Counted from the first letter of the stretch, positions 17,508 to 26,186 are shown. The stretch: 53,377 nucleotides of DNA from Paenibacillus arenosi (GCF_014841135.1 NZ_JACYTN010000028.1:1-53377), one strand, 5' to 3'. A program made the numbers and translations. Notes: generated by a model from the letters alone, not told the origin.

Positions 17508-18302
17508 TCATCCCATTCCGAGAAACTTCTTCATGCGAGTAAGCACGCTTTTCTTTTGGTCCATCGGCATTAACGGCACAGTATCACCAAGTATGCGGCG
17601 AGCAATATTACGATACGCCAATGATGCTTTAGAATCCGGATTCATCACTGTCGGCTCGCCCATGTTCGCTGCCTTAATAACGTGTTCATCATCAGGAACA
17701 ATTCCAATGAGTTCAATATTCAATACTTGCAAAATATCTTCGATATCAAGCATATCACCGCTCCGAACCATGTTCGGACGTATCCGATTAACAACGAGAC
17801 GTGGCGCAGACAAGCTCGCACTCTCCAACAAACCGATAATTCGATCTGCATCTCTCACGGCCGCATTTTCAGGTGTCGTGACAACGATTGCACGATCAGC
17901 GCCAGCAATAGCATTTTTGAAACCTTGCTCTATACCTGCCGGACAATCAATAATGATATACTCGAAGTCTTTCTTCAACTCCAAAATAATATCTTTGATT
18001 TGCTCTGGAGATACGGCATGTTTGTCTTTCGTTTGAGCAGCTGGCAGCATATACAACTCTTCAAAGCGCTTGTCTTTGACAAGAGCTTGATTCAAGCGAC
18101 AACGCCCTTCAGCCACATCGCAAATATCATAAATAATCCGATTCTCCAGTCCCATTACTACATCTAAATTACGAAGACCGATATCGGTATCGACCATACA
18201 TACTTTTTTCCCTAACAGCGCCAGGGCAGTTCCAAGATTGGCAGACGTCGTCGTCTTACCAACGCCCCCTTTTCCTGATGTAACGACAATTGCCTCTCCC
18301 AT
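17508..18302 (-). CDS. minD: septum site-determining ATPase MinD
   Basis: 264 residues from the ATG at 18302 (MGEAIVVTSGKGGVGKTTTS), which follows AAAGGAGTG. The deviant Walker A GKGGVGKTTT (about 11-20), switch I DTDIGLRNLDVVMG and Walker B YIIIDCPAGIEQG are intact. The C-terminal KKSVLTRMKKFLGMG is the amphipathic membrane-targeting helix. MinD places MinC at the membrane near poles to block polar FtsZ rings. It follows minC by 4 bases. Its last codons double as the ribosome-binding site of the next gene. Confidence 0.97.
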   Translation of the reverse strand: MGEAIVVTSGKGGVGKTTTSANLGTALALLGKKVCMVDTDIGLRNLDVVMGLENRIIYDICDVAEGRCRLNQALVKDKRFEELYMLPAAQTKDKHAVSPEQIKDIILELKKDFEYIIIDCPAGIEQGFKNAIAGADRAIVVTTPENAAVRDADRIIGLLESASLSAPRLVVNRIRPNMVRSGDMLDIEDILQVLNIELIGIVPDDEHVIKAANMGEPTVMNPDSKASLAYRNIARRILGDTVPLMPMDQKKSVLTRMKKFLGMG

Positions 18303-18306
18303 GCAA

Positions 18307-18960
18307 CTACACTCCTTTGAACATTTTGAGGTCCTGTCGAATTCGCTGAAGATTGGTAATTTTGTCAATTTGCATTTGTCCATTATCCACATAAGCGACT
18401 TCCATTTGCGTCTGCGTCACACCCCACTCATCTGGAGGGCGGCTAATGACATCAGCTATGCGAAGCTGTGTAGGTGAAAATAAAGAAGCGGTTATAATCG
18501 CACTATGGTCGCCTTCTGCCCCAGCATGCACCGTACCTCGAAGAGCGCCGCACACGTAAATGTCCCCAGTACATATAATCATTCCCCCGGGATTCACATC
18601 GCCTAAAAATAATAGATTTCCTTGATGACGGAGCACTTGACCGGATCTAACGATGCCAGTCACCGTATGTACCTGATAATCAGGCTGCTTCTCTACTTTG
18701 TCATCTGACTGCAAGGAGCGAATGAGCAAATTCCCCTTCATTTTCAATATGTCCAATATTTCCGACTTTTGCTCTTCTGTGATCGAGCGAGCCCCCAGCT
18801 TGACATCGACATACACAATTGGTCCGTTGAAGAAATGAGGTGTATGCTCAAGCTTGTCACGCAAATCACGCAACAAGTCTATGAATTCACATTGATCGTC
18901 AAGCAGGAACACGAGACCGTCTTTTACGCCTTTAATCGTTATTAGTGACTTGGTCGTCAT
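18307..18960 (-). CDS. minC: septum site-determining protein MinC
   Basis: 217 residues from the ATG at 18960 (MTTKSLITIKGVKDGLVF), with GGGAGGGACG upstream. The N-terminal domain (about 1-100) inhibits FtsZ polymerisation; the C-terminal beta-helix (about 110-210; VRSGQVLRHQGNLLFLGDVNPGG) binds MinD. Normal length for the family. It is the first gene of minCD. A hairpin with little of a U tract separates it from mreD, so it may be partly co-transcribed with mreBCD as in B. subtilis. Confidence 0.95.
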   Translation of the reverse strand: MTTKSLITIKGVKDGLVFLLDDQCEFIDLLRDLRDKLEHTPHFFNGPIVYVDVKLGARSITEEQKSEILDILKMKGNLLIRSLQSDDKVEKQPDYQVHTVTGIVRSGQVLRHQGNLLFLGDVNPGGMIICTGDIYVCGALRGTVHAGAEGDHSAIITASLFSPTQLRIADVISRPPDEWGVTQTQMEVAYVDNGQMQIDKITNLQRIRQDLKMFKGV

Positions 18961-19082
18961 CGTTCGTCCCTCCCAACAAGATTCTATTTCGTGATGAACG
19001 AGAGAAGTCCTGCATGACCAAGTAAAAACCTCTAATCGCCATCGCATATTGCGATTAGCATACCCCCACATATAAAGGGCTA

Positions 19083-19113
19083 AAGCCGTCTCAGAGCTAG
19101 TGTCCGAGACGGC
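19083..19113 (-). terminator. possible weak terminator between mreD and minC
   Basis: Minus-strand AGCCGTCTC, 13-base loop, GAGACGGCT, then TTTAGCCCTTT. The stem is strong but the T run is short and broken, so termination is probably partial. A second dyad CTAATCGC/GCGATTAG follows at 19032-19058. Confidence 0.5.
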
Positions 19114-19116
19114 TCT

Positions 19117-19644
19117 CTATGCTTCTTCCGAGTCTTTCTTATTGTTGCCCTGAATCATGTCGAACCATTTTCGCAGCGGCACATAAACAATAAGCGCAAA
19201 TATAAGCTGAACAAACATGCTTGGAATTATATAATCCAACAGTGCTTGCTGATAGGTGAAATGACTCAAGCTAAACAGCGTATATATACCATAAATAATC
19301 GTTTGATATAAGAAGCTCCCTATAAGTACAACGAATAGCATCATAACCATCGTCTTATGTCGTACGTTAAATACAGTGCCAGCTAGATAACCTAGCAGTC
19401 CCATCGTAAAGGAATGTGGCCCAATGATTTGACCATAATATACGATATCGTGCAATAGTCCAAAGCCAAGTCCCATTAAGAGCGCCGTATGTCGATGTGC
19501 ATACACACCGTGAAACAGCACCACCACGAATACGAATTGGACAACGATACGTCCATACCAACCATCTGGTATGAGATGCGGAACTACCGATCCTTCTATA
19601 AAGAAGAGGATTAACAGAAAAAGAATCATCCAATTTCGATTCAT
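19117..19644 (-). CDS. mreD: rod shape-determining protein MreD
   Basis: 175 residues, about five hydrophobic segments covering most of the protein (MILFLLILFFIEGSVVPHL at the start). The sequence is typical of the poorly conserved MreD family, including LMGLGFGLLHDIVYYGQIIG. It is a membrane component of the elongation complex with MreC and RodA. The start overlaps the mreC stop by 4 bases. Confidence 0.93.
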   Translation of the reverse strand: MNRNWMILFLLILFFIEGSVVPHLIPDGWYGRIVVQFVFVVVLFHGVYAHRHTALLMGLGFGLLHDIVYYGQIIGPHSFTMGLLGYLAGTVFNVRHKTMVMMLFVVLIGSFLYQTIIYGIYTLFSLSHFTYQQALLDYIIPSMFVQLIFALIVYVPLRKWFDMIQGNNKKDSEEA

Positions 19645-20570
19645 TGTCCATTCTCCTGACTGCTATTCCCCTTATTCGGTGGAATTACAACGAACAGTTC
19701 ACGCCAATCCTGATAAGTAGCTGCTGGTTCAATTACTGCCGTATGTGTCAATCCAATGTCTCCAACTTGACGCTTTATTACTTTGCCGATAATAAGACCA
19801 GCTGGGAACTTGCCACCAAGTCCAGAAGAAACGATGACATCGCCTTCATCTAAAGGATCATTTTCCTCGATACGTGTCATAAGAAACGTATTGTTGCTAT
19901 GATCATAGGACTCTATCATACCGAAAGACTTATTTTCTTTACCCTGCACGGTTACTGCAATTGCTCTTGATTTCTCATCGATATTCGTTAGCAATTGTAC
20001 AGAGGAAGAAAATTCAGAAACATGGCTAATAACACCTACAACACCTTCAACTGCGATAACAGGCATTCCCTTTTGAACACCGTTTTTGCTACCCAAATTA
20101 ATGTTAAGCGATTGATTAAACGGATCAGCCACATTAAGTCCTGTCACTTGGGCAATGCGGTATTCGTACGGGCGATTTTGAGCCTTCTGATGTTCTGTGA
20201 ATTCCAATAGCTTCTTGTAACGCTCATTATCTGCCTTTACCCGATTGTATTCTGCTTTATCGCGAATATAATGGGCATAAGCAGTTTTCAAGCGTTCGTT
20301 CTCTTCATAAGTTTCACTCAAATTGCTTACATTTTCAAAAAAGGCAGATACAGCCGCAGTCGGGCGATAAAACACCTGCTGTACAAATGACGACGTATCG
20401 TGAACGAACTTCTCCGCCCATGTCAACTTCCCTCTATTCCCCAGGGAAAAACCCATTAATGCAATAAATAAAATAAGTCCGAGCATCAAAATAAACAATC
20501 GCTTATTACCCAATAGCTTAAACAGTGTTAACACCTTCTCATCGTAATGCCGTTTCGTTACCTTGTTCAT
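19641..20570 (-). CDS. mreC: rod shape-determining protein MreC
   Basis: 309 residues from the ATG at 20570 (MNKVTKRHYDEKVL). One membrane segment (RLFILMLGLILFIALMGFSL) is followed by a coiled coil (about 70-115; YEENERLKTAYAHYIRDKAE) and two beta-barrel domains typical of MreC (GVQKGMPVIAVEGVVGVIS). It forms an extracellular scaffold that links MreB to penicillin-binding proteins. No clear Shine-Dalgarno sequence precedes the ATG codons at 20576 or 20570, nor a TTG at 20591; instead a strong hairpin ends at 20578. The exact start is uncertain. Confidence 0.93.
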   Translation of the reverse strand: MNKVTKRHYDEKVLTLFKLLGNKRLFILMLGLILFIALMGFSLGNRGKLTWAEKFVHDTSSFVQQVFYRPTAAVSAFFENVSNLSETYEENERLKTAYAHYIRDKAEYNRVKADNERYKKLLEFTEHQKAQNRPYEYRIAQVTGLNVADPFNQSLNINLGSKNGVQKGMPVIAVEGVVGVISHVSEFSSSVQLLTNIDEKSRAIAVTVQGKENKSFGMIESYDHSNNTFLMTRIEENDPLDEGDVIVSSGLGGKFPAGLIIGKVIKRQVGDIGLTHTAVIEPAATYQDWRELFVVIPPNKGNSSQENGQ

Positions 20571-20577
20571 GCACATA

Positions 20578-20617
20578 GAGGTCCGAGCCAAATAACATCA
20601 TTTGACCCGGACCCCTC
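20578..20617 (-). promoter_or_regulatory. long hairpin between mreB and mreC
   Basis: On the minus strand GAGGGGTCCGGGTCAAAT (20617-20600) pairs with ATTTGGCTCGGACCTC (20593-20578) over 16 base pairs including G-U pairs, with a 2-base bulge and a 6-base loop. No T run follows, so it is not a standard terminator. It ends at the predicted mreC start and could control mreC translation or act as an RNA processing site. Function inferred only. Confidence 0.6.
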
Positions 20618-20636
20618 ACGCGGAACTAACCTCTGC

Positions 20637-21671
20637 TTATCGCTTAGAACGAAGTGCCGAGCTGCTGCGCGATTTGAAAAGATGAATGTTATCCAATGCG
20701 CGCCCAGTACCGATAGCTACACAATCAAGTGGATTCTCTGCCACAATTACTGGCATGCCTGTCTCACGTGCAAGCAGCTTGTCCAAGTTGCGAAGCAATG
20801 CTCCACCACCTGTAAGTACGATACCACGATCCATAATATCTGCTGCCAGTTCTGGTGGACACTTCTCAAGTGTTACCTTCACTGCCTCAATAATGGAGCT
20901 AACTGTATCGGAAAGCGCTTCTGTAATCTCTTCACCTGTAATAGACAATGTCTTAGGCAAACCAGTTAGCAAATCACGTCCGCGAATCTCGATAGAATCT
21001 TTCTCTTCTGTCGGCATAGCAGAACCAATATCCATTTTCAATTGTTCAGCCGTACGCTCACCGATCATAAGGTTGTATTGACGCTTAATATATTGAATGA
21101 TTGCTTCATCCATCTCGTCACCAGCTACACGCACGGAACGACTTGTCACGATACCACCAAGGGAAATGACAGCAACTTCTGTTGTACCGCCACCGATATC
21201 TACAACCATGCTGCCCGTAGGCTCCCATACCGGAAGATCTGCACCGATTGCTGCTGCAAATGGCTCTTCGATCGTGTAAGCTTCACGCGCACCAGCTTGC
21301 TTCGTTGCATCTTCAACCGCACGTTGTTCTACAGCCGTAATGCCAGATGGTACACAAACCATTACGTTAGGATGGCGTGGAAACAGCGAACGCTGCTTCT
21401 GAGCCTGACGAATAAAATATTTAATCATTGTTGCAGTTGTATCAAAATCAGCGATTACGCCGTCTTTCATCGGACGGATCGCACGGATATTACCCGGTGT
21501 ACGTCCAATCATCTTCTTCGCTGCTTCACCTACTGCTTCAATCGTTTTGGAGTCAGTACGAATTGCGACAACAGATGGCTCGCGTACGACTACACCTTTT
21601 CCACGTACGTATACGAGTGTATTTGCAGTTCCCAAATCAATCCCTAAATCTTTCGTAAAACCACCAAACAT
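20637..21671 (-). CDS. mreB: actin-like cell shape protein MreB
   Basis: 344 residues, full length. Phosphate-1 [19 protein letters not shown], connect-1 [18 protein letters not shown], phosphate-2 [19 protein letters not shown] and adenosine motif [15 protein letters not shown] are all present. It forms membrane-associated filaments that direct lateral wall synthesis. AAAGGAG precedes the ATG. A short spacer of 44 bases follows radC, so maf-radC-mreBCD is probably one transcript. Confidence 0.98.
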   Translation of the reverse strand: MFGGFTKDLGIDLGTANTLVYVRGKGVVVREPSVVAIRTDSKTIEAVGEAAKKMIGRTPGNIRAIRPMKDGVIADFDTTATMIKYFIRQAQKQRSLFPRHPNVMVCVPSGITAVEQRAVEDATKQAGAREAYTIEEPFAAAIGADLPVWEPTGSMVVDIGGGTTEVAVISLGGIVTSRSVRVAGDEMDEAIIQYIKRQYNLMIGERTAEQLKMDIGSAMPTEEKDSIEIRGRDLLTGLPKTLSITGEEITEALSDTVSSIIEAVKVTLEKCPPELAADIMDRGIVLTGGGALLRNLDKLLARETGMPVIVAENPLDCVAIGTGRALDNIHLFKSRSSSALRSKR

Positions 21672-21715
21672 GCTGTCAAATCTCCTTTATAGTTCCTTCA
21701 ATCTTACCTATTATA

Positions 21716-22402
21716 TTACATGTACCCCTGTTCCTTCAAACTTACATAGCGATTATCTCCAATGACAAGATGATCCAGTACCTCAATGCCAATAAGTTCC
21801 CCCGCTTCCATCAGTCTGCGGGTAATAAGGATATCCTCCTGGCTAGGTGTAGGATCTCCGCTCGGATGGTTATGCAAGCATATGATAGAGGCACACCCGT
21901 ACTTCATTGCTGCGCGAAATACTTCGCGTGGATGAACGAGTGAAGCGTCAAGTGTTCCAATTGATATCGTCTCTTGAGCTAGCACTCTATTCTTCGTATT
22001 TAAGTATAGACACATAAAATGCTCTCGCTTATAATGCCGCATCGTCTCCATAACCATATCAGCAGCATCTTGCGGTCGTCTGATAAAGGGGTCTTCTGTT
22101 GAACGTGTTTGTGCCATACGACGGCCCAGTTCCAAGCTAGCTCTAAGTTGAACCGCCTTCGCAGGCCCAATTCCTCGTATTTGCGTAAGTTCATGTACAG
22201 ACATATCCCCAAGGCGACTCAGACTTCCTGTTCGATTCAATATACGCTGAGCCAACAATAACGCTGATTCATCGCGTGTTCCTGTACGAAGTAAAATAGC
22301 TAACAGCTCGGCGTGACTTAACGCCTCAGCCCCCGATCGTATCATGCGCTCTCTAGGTCGGTCTTCGAGGGGAAGGTCACGAAGCATAGGCGCTTGGGAC
22401 AA
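21716..22402 (-). CDS. radC: RadC family JAB-domain protein
   Basis: 228 residues from a TTG at 22402. This start was chosen because GGAGGAGG stands 7 bases before it; an ATG 36 bases upstream has no such site and would place GGAGGAGG inside the gene. A helix-hairpin-helix part (IRGIGPAKAVQLRASLELG) is followed by the JAB/MPN domain with CLHNHPSGDPTPSQED, the metal-binding JAMM motif. The family was named for DNA repair, but B. subtilis radC mutants show no repair defect and the role is unknown. It lies between maf and mreB as in B. subtilis. Confidence 0.92.
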   Translation of the reverse strand: MSQAPMLRDLPLEDRPRERMIRSGAEALSHAELLAILLRTGTRDESALLLAQRILNRTGSLSRLGDMSVHELTQIRGIGPAKAVQLRASLELGRRMAQTRSTEDPFIRRPQDAADMVMETMRHYKREHFMCLYLNTKNRVLAQETISIGTLDASLVHPREVFRAAMKYGCASIICLHNHPSGDPTPSQEDILITRRLMEAGELIGIEVLDHLVIGDNRYVSLKEQGYM

Positions 22403-22506
22403 TTGTTTTCCTCCTCCGCTCACAACATGTGTCAGCATTTCATGTTCAATTACTTTGCATCACATTATGCCAGCAGCACCTATTTGAGCGTGATCTTCCT
22501 GCTACT

Positions 22507-23124
22507 TTAAGGCTTCTCGATGCCATACACCTTCAACATATCAGCAAGCAAAGAAATCGGCAAACCGACAACGTTGAAGTAACATCCTTCAATTCGATCA
22601 ACTAATGCAGCACCTAATCCTTGAATGCCGTACGAACCTGCCTTGTCCATCGGTTCTCCCGATGCGATATAACGAGCTATCTGCTCTGGATTCAGCACTC
22701 TCATCCATACGGCCGTCTTACGGTGCCGAACGAGTTCTACACCTGTCAATGTGTCGATAATAGCAACTCCGGTGTACACTTCATGCGCTTCATTCTGAAG
22801 TGCAGACAACATGCGGAATGCATCCGCTTCATTCTCAGGCTTCCCTAGAATCGTATCTCTCAAGACGACGATTGTATCCGCACCTATTACGAGGCCGCCC
22901 TCACCGCGAGCACGGCGCGCTCGTGCAACAGAAGATGCCTTGCGCAACGCTAATTGCTCAACCGTCTCATATGGTGCCCAATGGATGTCTACTGTCTCGT
23001 CCTCATTACTCGGCTCAATCTCAACAGGCAATTGGAGCGTATGTATAAGCTCTTGCCTGCGCGGAGATGTCGATGCAAGTACGAGAAGTGGATAGTCATG
23101 AGGATTGTCTAATGTGTTCTCCAT
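22507..23124 (-). CDS. maf: Maf nucleotide pyrophosphatase (dTTP/UTP type)
   Basis: 205 residues. LVLASTSPRRQELI is the family N-terminal signature, and IGADTIVVLRDTILGKPENE holds the catalytic Asp region. It hydrolyses non-canonical and pyrimidine NTPs; overexpression in Bacillus blocks septation, which may explain its place beside division genes. AAAGGTG precedes the ATG. Confidence 0.95.
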   Translation of the reverse strand: MENTLDNPHDYPLLVLASTSPRRQELIHTLQLPVEIEPSNEDETVDIHWAPYETVEQLALRKASSVARARRARGEGGLVIGADTIVVLRDTILGKPENEADAFRMLSALQNEAHEVYTGVAIIDTLTGVELVRHRKTAVWMRVLNPEQIARYIASGEPMDKAGSYGIQGLGAALVDRIEGCYFNVVGLPISLLADMLKVYGIEKP

Positions 23125-23142
23125 TTTTTGACACCTTTCTTT

Positions 23143-23171
23143 ATTATACGTTCTCTTCTGCCAGTTGACAA
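23143..23171 (-). promoter_or_regulatory. sigma-A promoter of the maf-radC-mre operon
   Basis: Minus-strand -35 TTGTCA (23171-23166), 17-base spacer, -10 TATAAT (23148-23143). The expected transcription start near 23136 is only about 12 bases before the maf ATG and cuts into the ribosome-binding site, so maf would be nearly leaderless from this promoter. Confidence 0.75.
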
Positions 23172-23252
23172 ACGACCAGTCTTACCCATCTTATCCTGTC
23201 TTTCGAATCCGATCAACATTCTTTTAAACAACTCGAATTCTCTATAAGTATA

Positions 23253-24656
23253 TCAGGCTTGAAGCTGCTTAAGCCACTGTTGTTCTAGTAAAGAATATTG
23301 GATCAACGATTGTTGAATATTCCATAGCTGTGACGAAGCTGCATACTTATTGTACTCATTCACCGCACTGATCGCTGTGTTCATAGCTTGGACCATCTTA
23401 ATCCACGTCTTTTCTGCCTCAACGTTCTGACCTTTCTGAATCAGCTCTCCAACCTGCGTCCACTTTAAATGTTCGTTGCGAAGTTTATCCATGGCAGCCT
23501 TATCAAAAGCATTAGCCTTACCAGAGGATAGGCCCGCTGCTTGGATAGCGTTTACGGACTGGGTCAACAACCAGTCTTGTACAGCATCAGAAGAGTGGAT
23601 GAACCCCTCGATCTGTTTACCATCACCAGTAAAGGCAAGCTGTTTCAGCTCTGCACGCTCGATGCTACTCACATACATTTGCAGCTGCTTGTTCTTCATC
23701 GCGTCGCTTAACAGCATAGCTTCCTCTCGCTTGCTAGCTACAGCAGCATATACTCTGTGCTGCCCTTCTCCACCAAGCTGGACATCTACTCCAGCCAAAC
23801 CAAGCTCATTTAACTCCGCCGCAGCAGCTTTTGCACCTACTGCTTGTTTAAATACCCCATATTGAAGCACGTAAACCGATCTTGCAGGAATGTTAACTGC
23901 TACTGAAGCGCCGCCACTAGCTGTTGCACCGTTTGTAATCTCCTCAGACGGCTTTGATGATTCAGTAGCATCATTCGAGCCAGCCCTATTCGCACTTTGC
24001 TCCTCTAAAGCTCCCATAGCAGGAATAGCTGGATTCACTTCAGGTACTCGCACTTCTCCTGTAAATAAAGACAATGCAATGAAACCAAATGTTGCTCCCG
24101 TTGCAATCGCACCCGCAATAGAGGCAATTAACTTCCAAGCAGAGGTACGAGTACGATGAGAAGCTTGCCAATGATCACTCGTTATTTCATCCACTTGATC
24201 GTTGGAGTTGGACTGCGATTGACTATGCTCACTTTGGTCAGATACAGATACATGTCCAGAAGTTGAGAGAGCTGAAGCCCACACCCAATCTCCTTCTGTC
24301 GTGGAAGAATGACCAGCAGGATCTGGAAGAGATGGTTCGAGCTGAATATCTATAACTTTCGTATCTTGGTCACTATCTCGAATAATGCGTTCCAAATGTT
24401 CAATCTCTCTATCTTCCTCTTGATCGTCATTCCTCTCCTTTTCTACTACAACTGGCACATGAGAAGGAATCCCCTCTTCTTTGGAAAGGGATATCCATTC
24501 ACTCCACTCCACTCCTGATTGCGAATCTTGCTTGTCTAGAGACTGTATATCTTTACCCATAACAGGCTGTCCACTAAATTGATCATTAGACTGATCATTA
24601 GAATGCTCGCTAAAACGGAATGTCATCTTACTTGACCGTTCCATCCCCTCCACCAT
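23253..24656 (-). CDS. spoIIB: SpoIIB-like sporulation protein with SPOR domain
   Basis: 467 residues. An acidic, Ser/Gln/Asp-rich cytoplasmic part (1-170), one membrane segment (about 174-198; AWKLIASIAGAIATGATFGF), and an outer part with a SPOR peptidoglycan-binding domain (about 258-332; SVYVLQYGVFKQ through RVYAAVASKREEA). A helical C-terminal region follows. B. subtilis SpoIIB has the same plan (cytoplasm, membrane anchor, SPOR) and also lies between folC and maf, where it helps septal wall thinning and engulfment. The sequence itself is poorly conserved, so synteny carries much of the assignment. Starts at 24656, 24644 or 24626 are possible. Confidence 0.7.
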   Translation of the reverse strand: MVEGMERSSKMTFRFSEHSNDQSNDQFSGQPVMGKDIQSLDKQDSQSGVEWSEWISLSKEEGIPSHVPVVVEKERNDDQEEDREIEHLERIIRDSDQDTKVIDIQLEPSLPDPAGHSSTTEGDWVWASALSTSGHVSVSDQSEHSQSQSNSNDQVDEITSDHWQASHRTRTSAWKLIASIAGAIATGATFGFIALSLFTGEVRVPEVNPAIPAMGALEEQSANRAGSNDATESSKPSEEITNGATASGGASVAVNIPARSVYVLQYGVFKQAVGAKAAAAELNELGLAGVDVQLGGEGQHRVYAAVASKREEAMLLSDAMKNKQLQMYVSSIERAELKQLAFTGDGKQIEGFIHSSDAVQDWLLTQSVNAIQAAGLSSGKANAFDKAAMDKLRNEHLKWTQVGELIQKGQNVEAEKTWIKMVQAMNTAISAVNEYNKYAASSQLWNIQQSLIQYSLLEQQWLKQLQA

Positions 24657-24866
24657 CCTTCTTCAAGTCATTGTTACTTCAAGATATATGATAGATTGAT
24701 ATGAAATAGAACGACCAACTCGACAATCTAGTAAAAATAGATAGAGTTAGAGACAACTGTACAAGGTTCGTATAAAATAAAGAAACGGACTGTTCTTCAG
24801 CACGTAGTATGACATAAGATAAACGTAAAGATTAACGACCCTACCATCTTAGAGGAGGTACTTATT

Positions 24867-25064
24867 GTGATTAAACAAATGATCAAACGCTTTCTTCACT
24901 CCTTAATGGGCAAGAAATCGTCTCATCGTGTGTATTACAGCAGCAGCTCTGCCTACAAGAAGCGCAAGTATTACACACCAACTCACACGCATAAATCTCA
25001 CAAGTACGGTCATAAGCACTATAAGAAGAGCTCCCGAAGCTTCAGCAGCTACTTTTCTAGTTAG
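24867..25064 (+). CDS. small, very basic Lys/His/Ser/Tyr-rich protein, function unknown
   Basis: 65 residues from a GTG, with AGAGGAGG 7 bases before it. The short N-terminus MIKQMIKRFLHSLMGKK could form an amphipathic helix; the rest is Lys, His, Ser and Tyr with almost no acidic residues (SYxKRKYYTPTHTHKSHKYG pattern at about residues 28-47). Such composition recalls small basic spore or coat-associated proteins, but no family was recognised. It is one of only two plus-strand genes in the window, divergent from spoIIB and convergent with a kinase gene, with a terminator behind it. An upstream CATAAGATA (24813) resembles a sporulation sigma -10 but lacks a matching -35. Confidence 0.7.
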   Translation: MIKQMIKRFLHSLMGKKSSHRVYYSSSSAYKKRKYYTPTHTHKSHKYGHKHYKKSSRSFSSYFSS

Positions 25065-25162
25065 CAGCAAGAACAGACCGTATACGTTGTCAGCGATAAG
25101 AGAACTAGGCTTATCATCTAAATTCAATTCCATTTATGAGTAAGCACTTAGCTCCTCGTATA

Positions 25163-25198
25163 GAAAACACCGCTAGAATGGTTTCTGGCGGTGTTTTC
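25163..25198. terminator. bidirectional terminator between the 65-residue gene and the kinase
   Basis: GAAAACACCGC pairs with GCGGTGTTTTC across a 14-base loop. It works in either direction, with four T residues inside the stem ends on both strands, and lies between two convergent genes. Confidence 0.75.
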
Positions 25199-25238
25199 AT
25201 ATCCTAATATTAATATGCACTTATTAGCTAAAAAGTTG

Positions 25239-26114
25239 CTATGAGAAGGATGATTTAATAGCAGCATATGATTTTTCAATTTGTACCAAGTATACCGTAT
25301 CATCAAAAGTATCGGATGCGGCCAACAGCATCTGTATCAAAGCCTTTGTCTCTGCATGCATGTCCAACTCTTCTGTCCAGCATCGTTCCTCTTGCTCTTC
25401 GTCAGCCTCATATGTGGAGTAAAGTAAAAATAGGAGAAAATGCCCAAGTGCATACCAATCACTGCTCGGATGTATGCGTCTCATTCTTTGTTTAAAATGA
25501 TCCCCTTGACTATTTTCAGCAGCATTTAAGCCAGCATACAAGGGTGGGATACTGTCAACATTGTCTTGTTGATCGGAATTTGCCCGCCCTTCACTGTACT
25601 GACGAGAAAGGCCGAAGTCTATCAAATACACTTGCTCGCCCTGAATTAAAACATTTGGAATCCGAACATCCATATGAATTAACCCTGCTCGATGAACATC
25701 TGCAATAAGAGCTGCAATACGCTTAACAACTTCCAGTGCCTCCAATTCAGAGAAGGAAAACTGCCCACCGTCCAGCAACTGCTCTACATTGAAGCCCTCA
25801 ATAAAGTCCATGACGAGGAAACTTCTCCCCTTCTCTTCCCACTCATGAATACAACTTGGTATATTAGAATGTTGAATCAAGTTCAAATGTTTTGCTTCTT
25901 TCTTCAACAACTTAGCCCCAAGCTTCCCTTTACTGGGCTTGTGCTGCTTAAGCAGGTAGACCTTATCTGTTTCTAGGTCTTTGACTTTATAAGTAATGCC
26001 ATAACTCCCCATCCCAATACAATGCTCAATTCGATAACGACCACCTACAACATAACCATCATGCAGAGGATAGTCTTTCCATATTTCAATTCTATTGCGC
26101 AGCCATTGCAGCAT
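25239..26114 (-). CDS. Ser/Thr protein kinase-like protein, non-RD type
   Basis: 291 residues, nearly all one kinase fold. The glycine loop GMGSYG (34-39), catalytic-pocket Lys in YLLKQHK (56), Glu of helix C (73), HMDVRIPN (147-154) and DFG (166-168) are present, so it should bind ATP and could be active. The Arg of the usual HRD is Met. The activation segment is short, and PSSDWYALGHFLLFLL is the helix-F motif. There is no membrane or PASTA segment, unlike PrkC. A YrzF/YabT-like cytoplasmic kinase is the nearest comparison I can offer. It lies just after the murC terminator with AGAGGTG before its ATG, facing the small basic protein gene. Substrate unknown. Confidence 0.8.
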   Translation of the reverse strand: MLQWLRNRIEIWKDYPLHDGYVVGGRYRIEHCIGMGSYGITYKVKDLETDKVYLLKQHKPSKGKLGAKLLKKEAKHLNLIQHSNIPSCIHEWEEKGRSFLVMDFIEGFNVEQLLDGGQFSFSELEALEVVKRIAALIADVHRAGLIHMDVRIPNVLIQGEQVYLIDFGLSRQYSEGRANSDQQDNVDSIPPLYAGLNAAENSQGDHFKQRMRRIHPSSDWYALGHFLLFLLYSTYEADEEQEERCWTEELDMHAETKALIQMLLAASDTFDDTVYLVQIEKSYAAIKSSFS

Positions 26115-26142
26115 GTTACACCTCTACGGATCATTAATGAAT

Positions 26143-26186
26143 CAAAAAACTGCGCCACTTTCTCGTAAGAAAATGACGCAGTTATC
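26143..26186 (-). terminator. murC terminator
   Basis: Minus-strand AACTGCGTCATTTTC, TTAC loop, GAGAAAGTGGCGCAGTT, then TTTTTGA. Strong stem with one mismatch. Confidence 0.88.

Noticed and set aside
17458..18036. 192-codon plus-strand frame across SEDS and minD
   Set aside because: Shadow of minD; low-complexity Ser/Ile content and no ribosome-binding site.
21042..21647. 201-codon plus-strand frame opposite mreB
   Set aside because: It lies wholly antisense to the strongly conserved mreB, is Cys/Arg/Thr-rich without family motifs, and has no ribosome-binding site. A codon-usage shadow.
24813..24821. Sigma-K/E promoter for the 65-residue gene (CATAAGATA)
   Set aside because: No -35 element at proper spacing for sigma-E, sigma-G or sigma-K.
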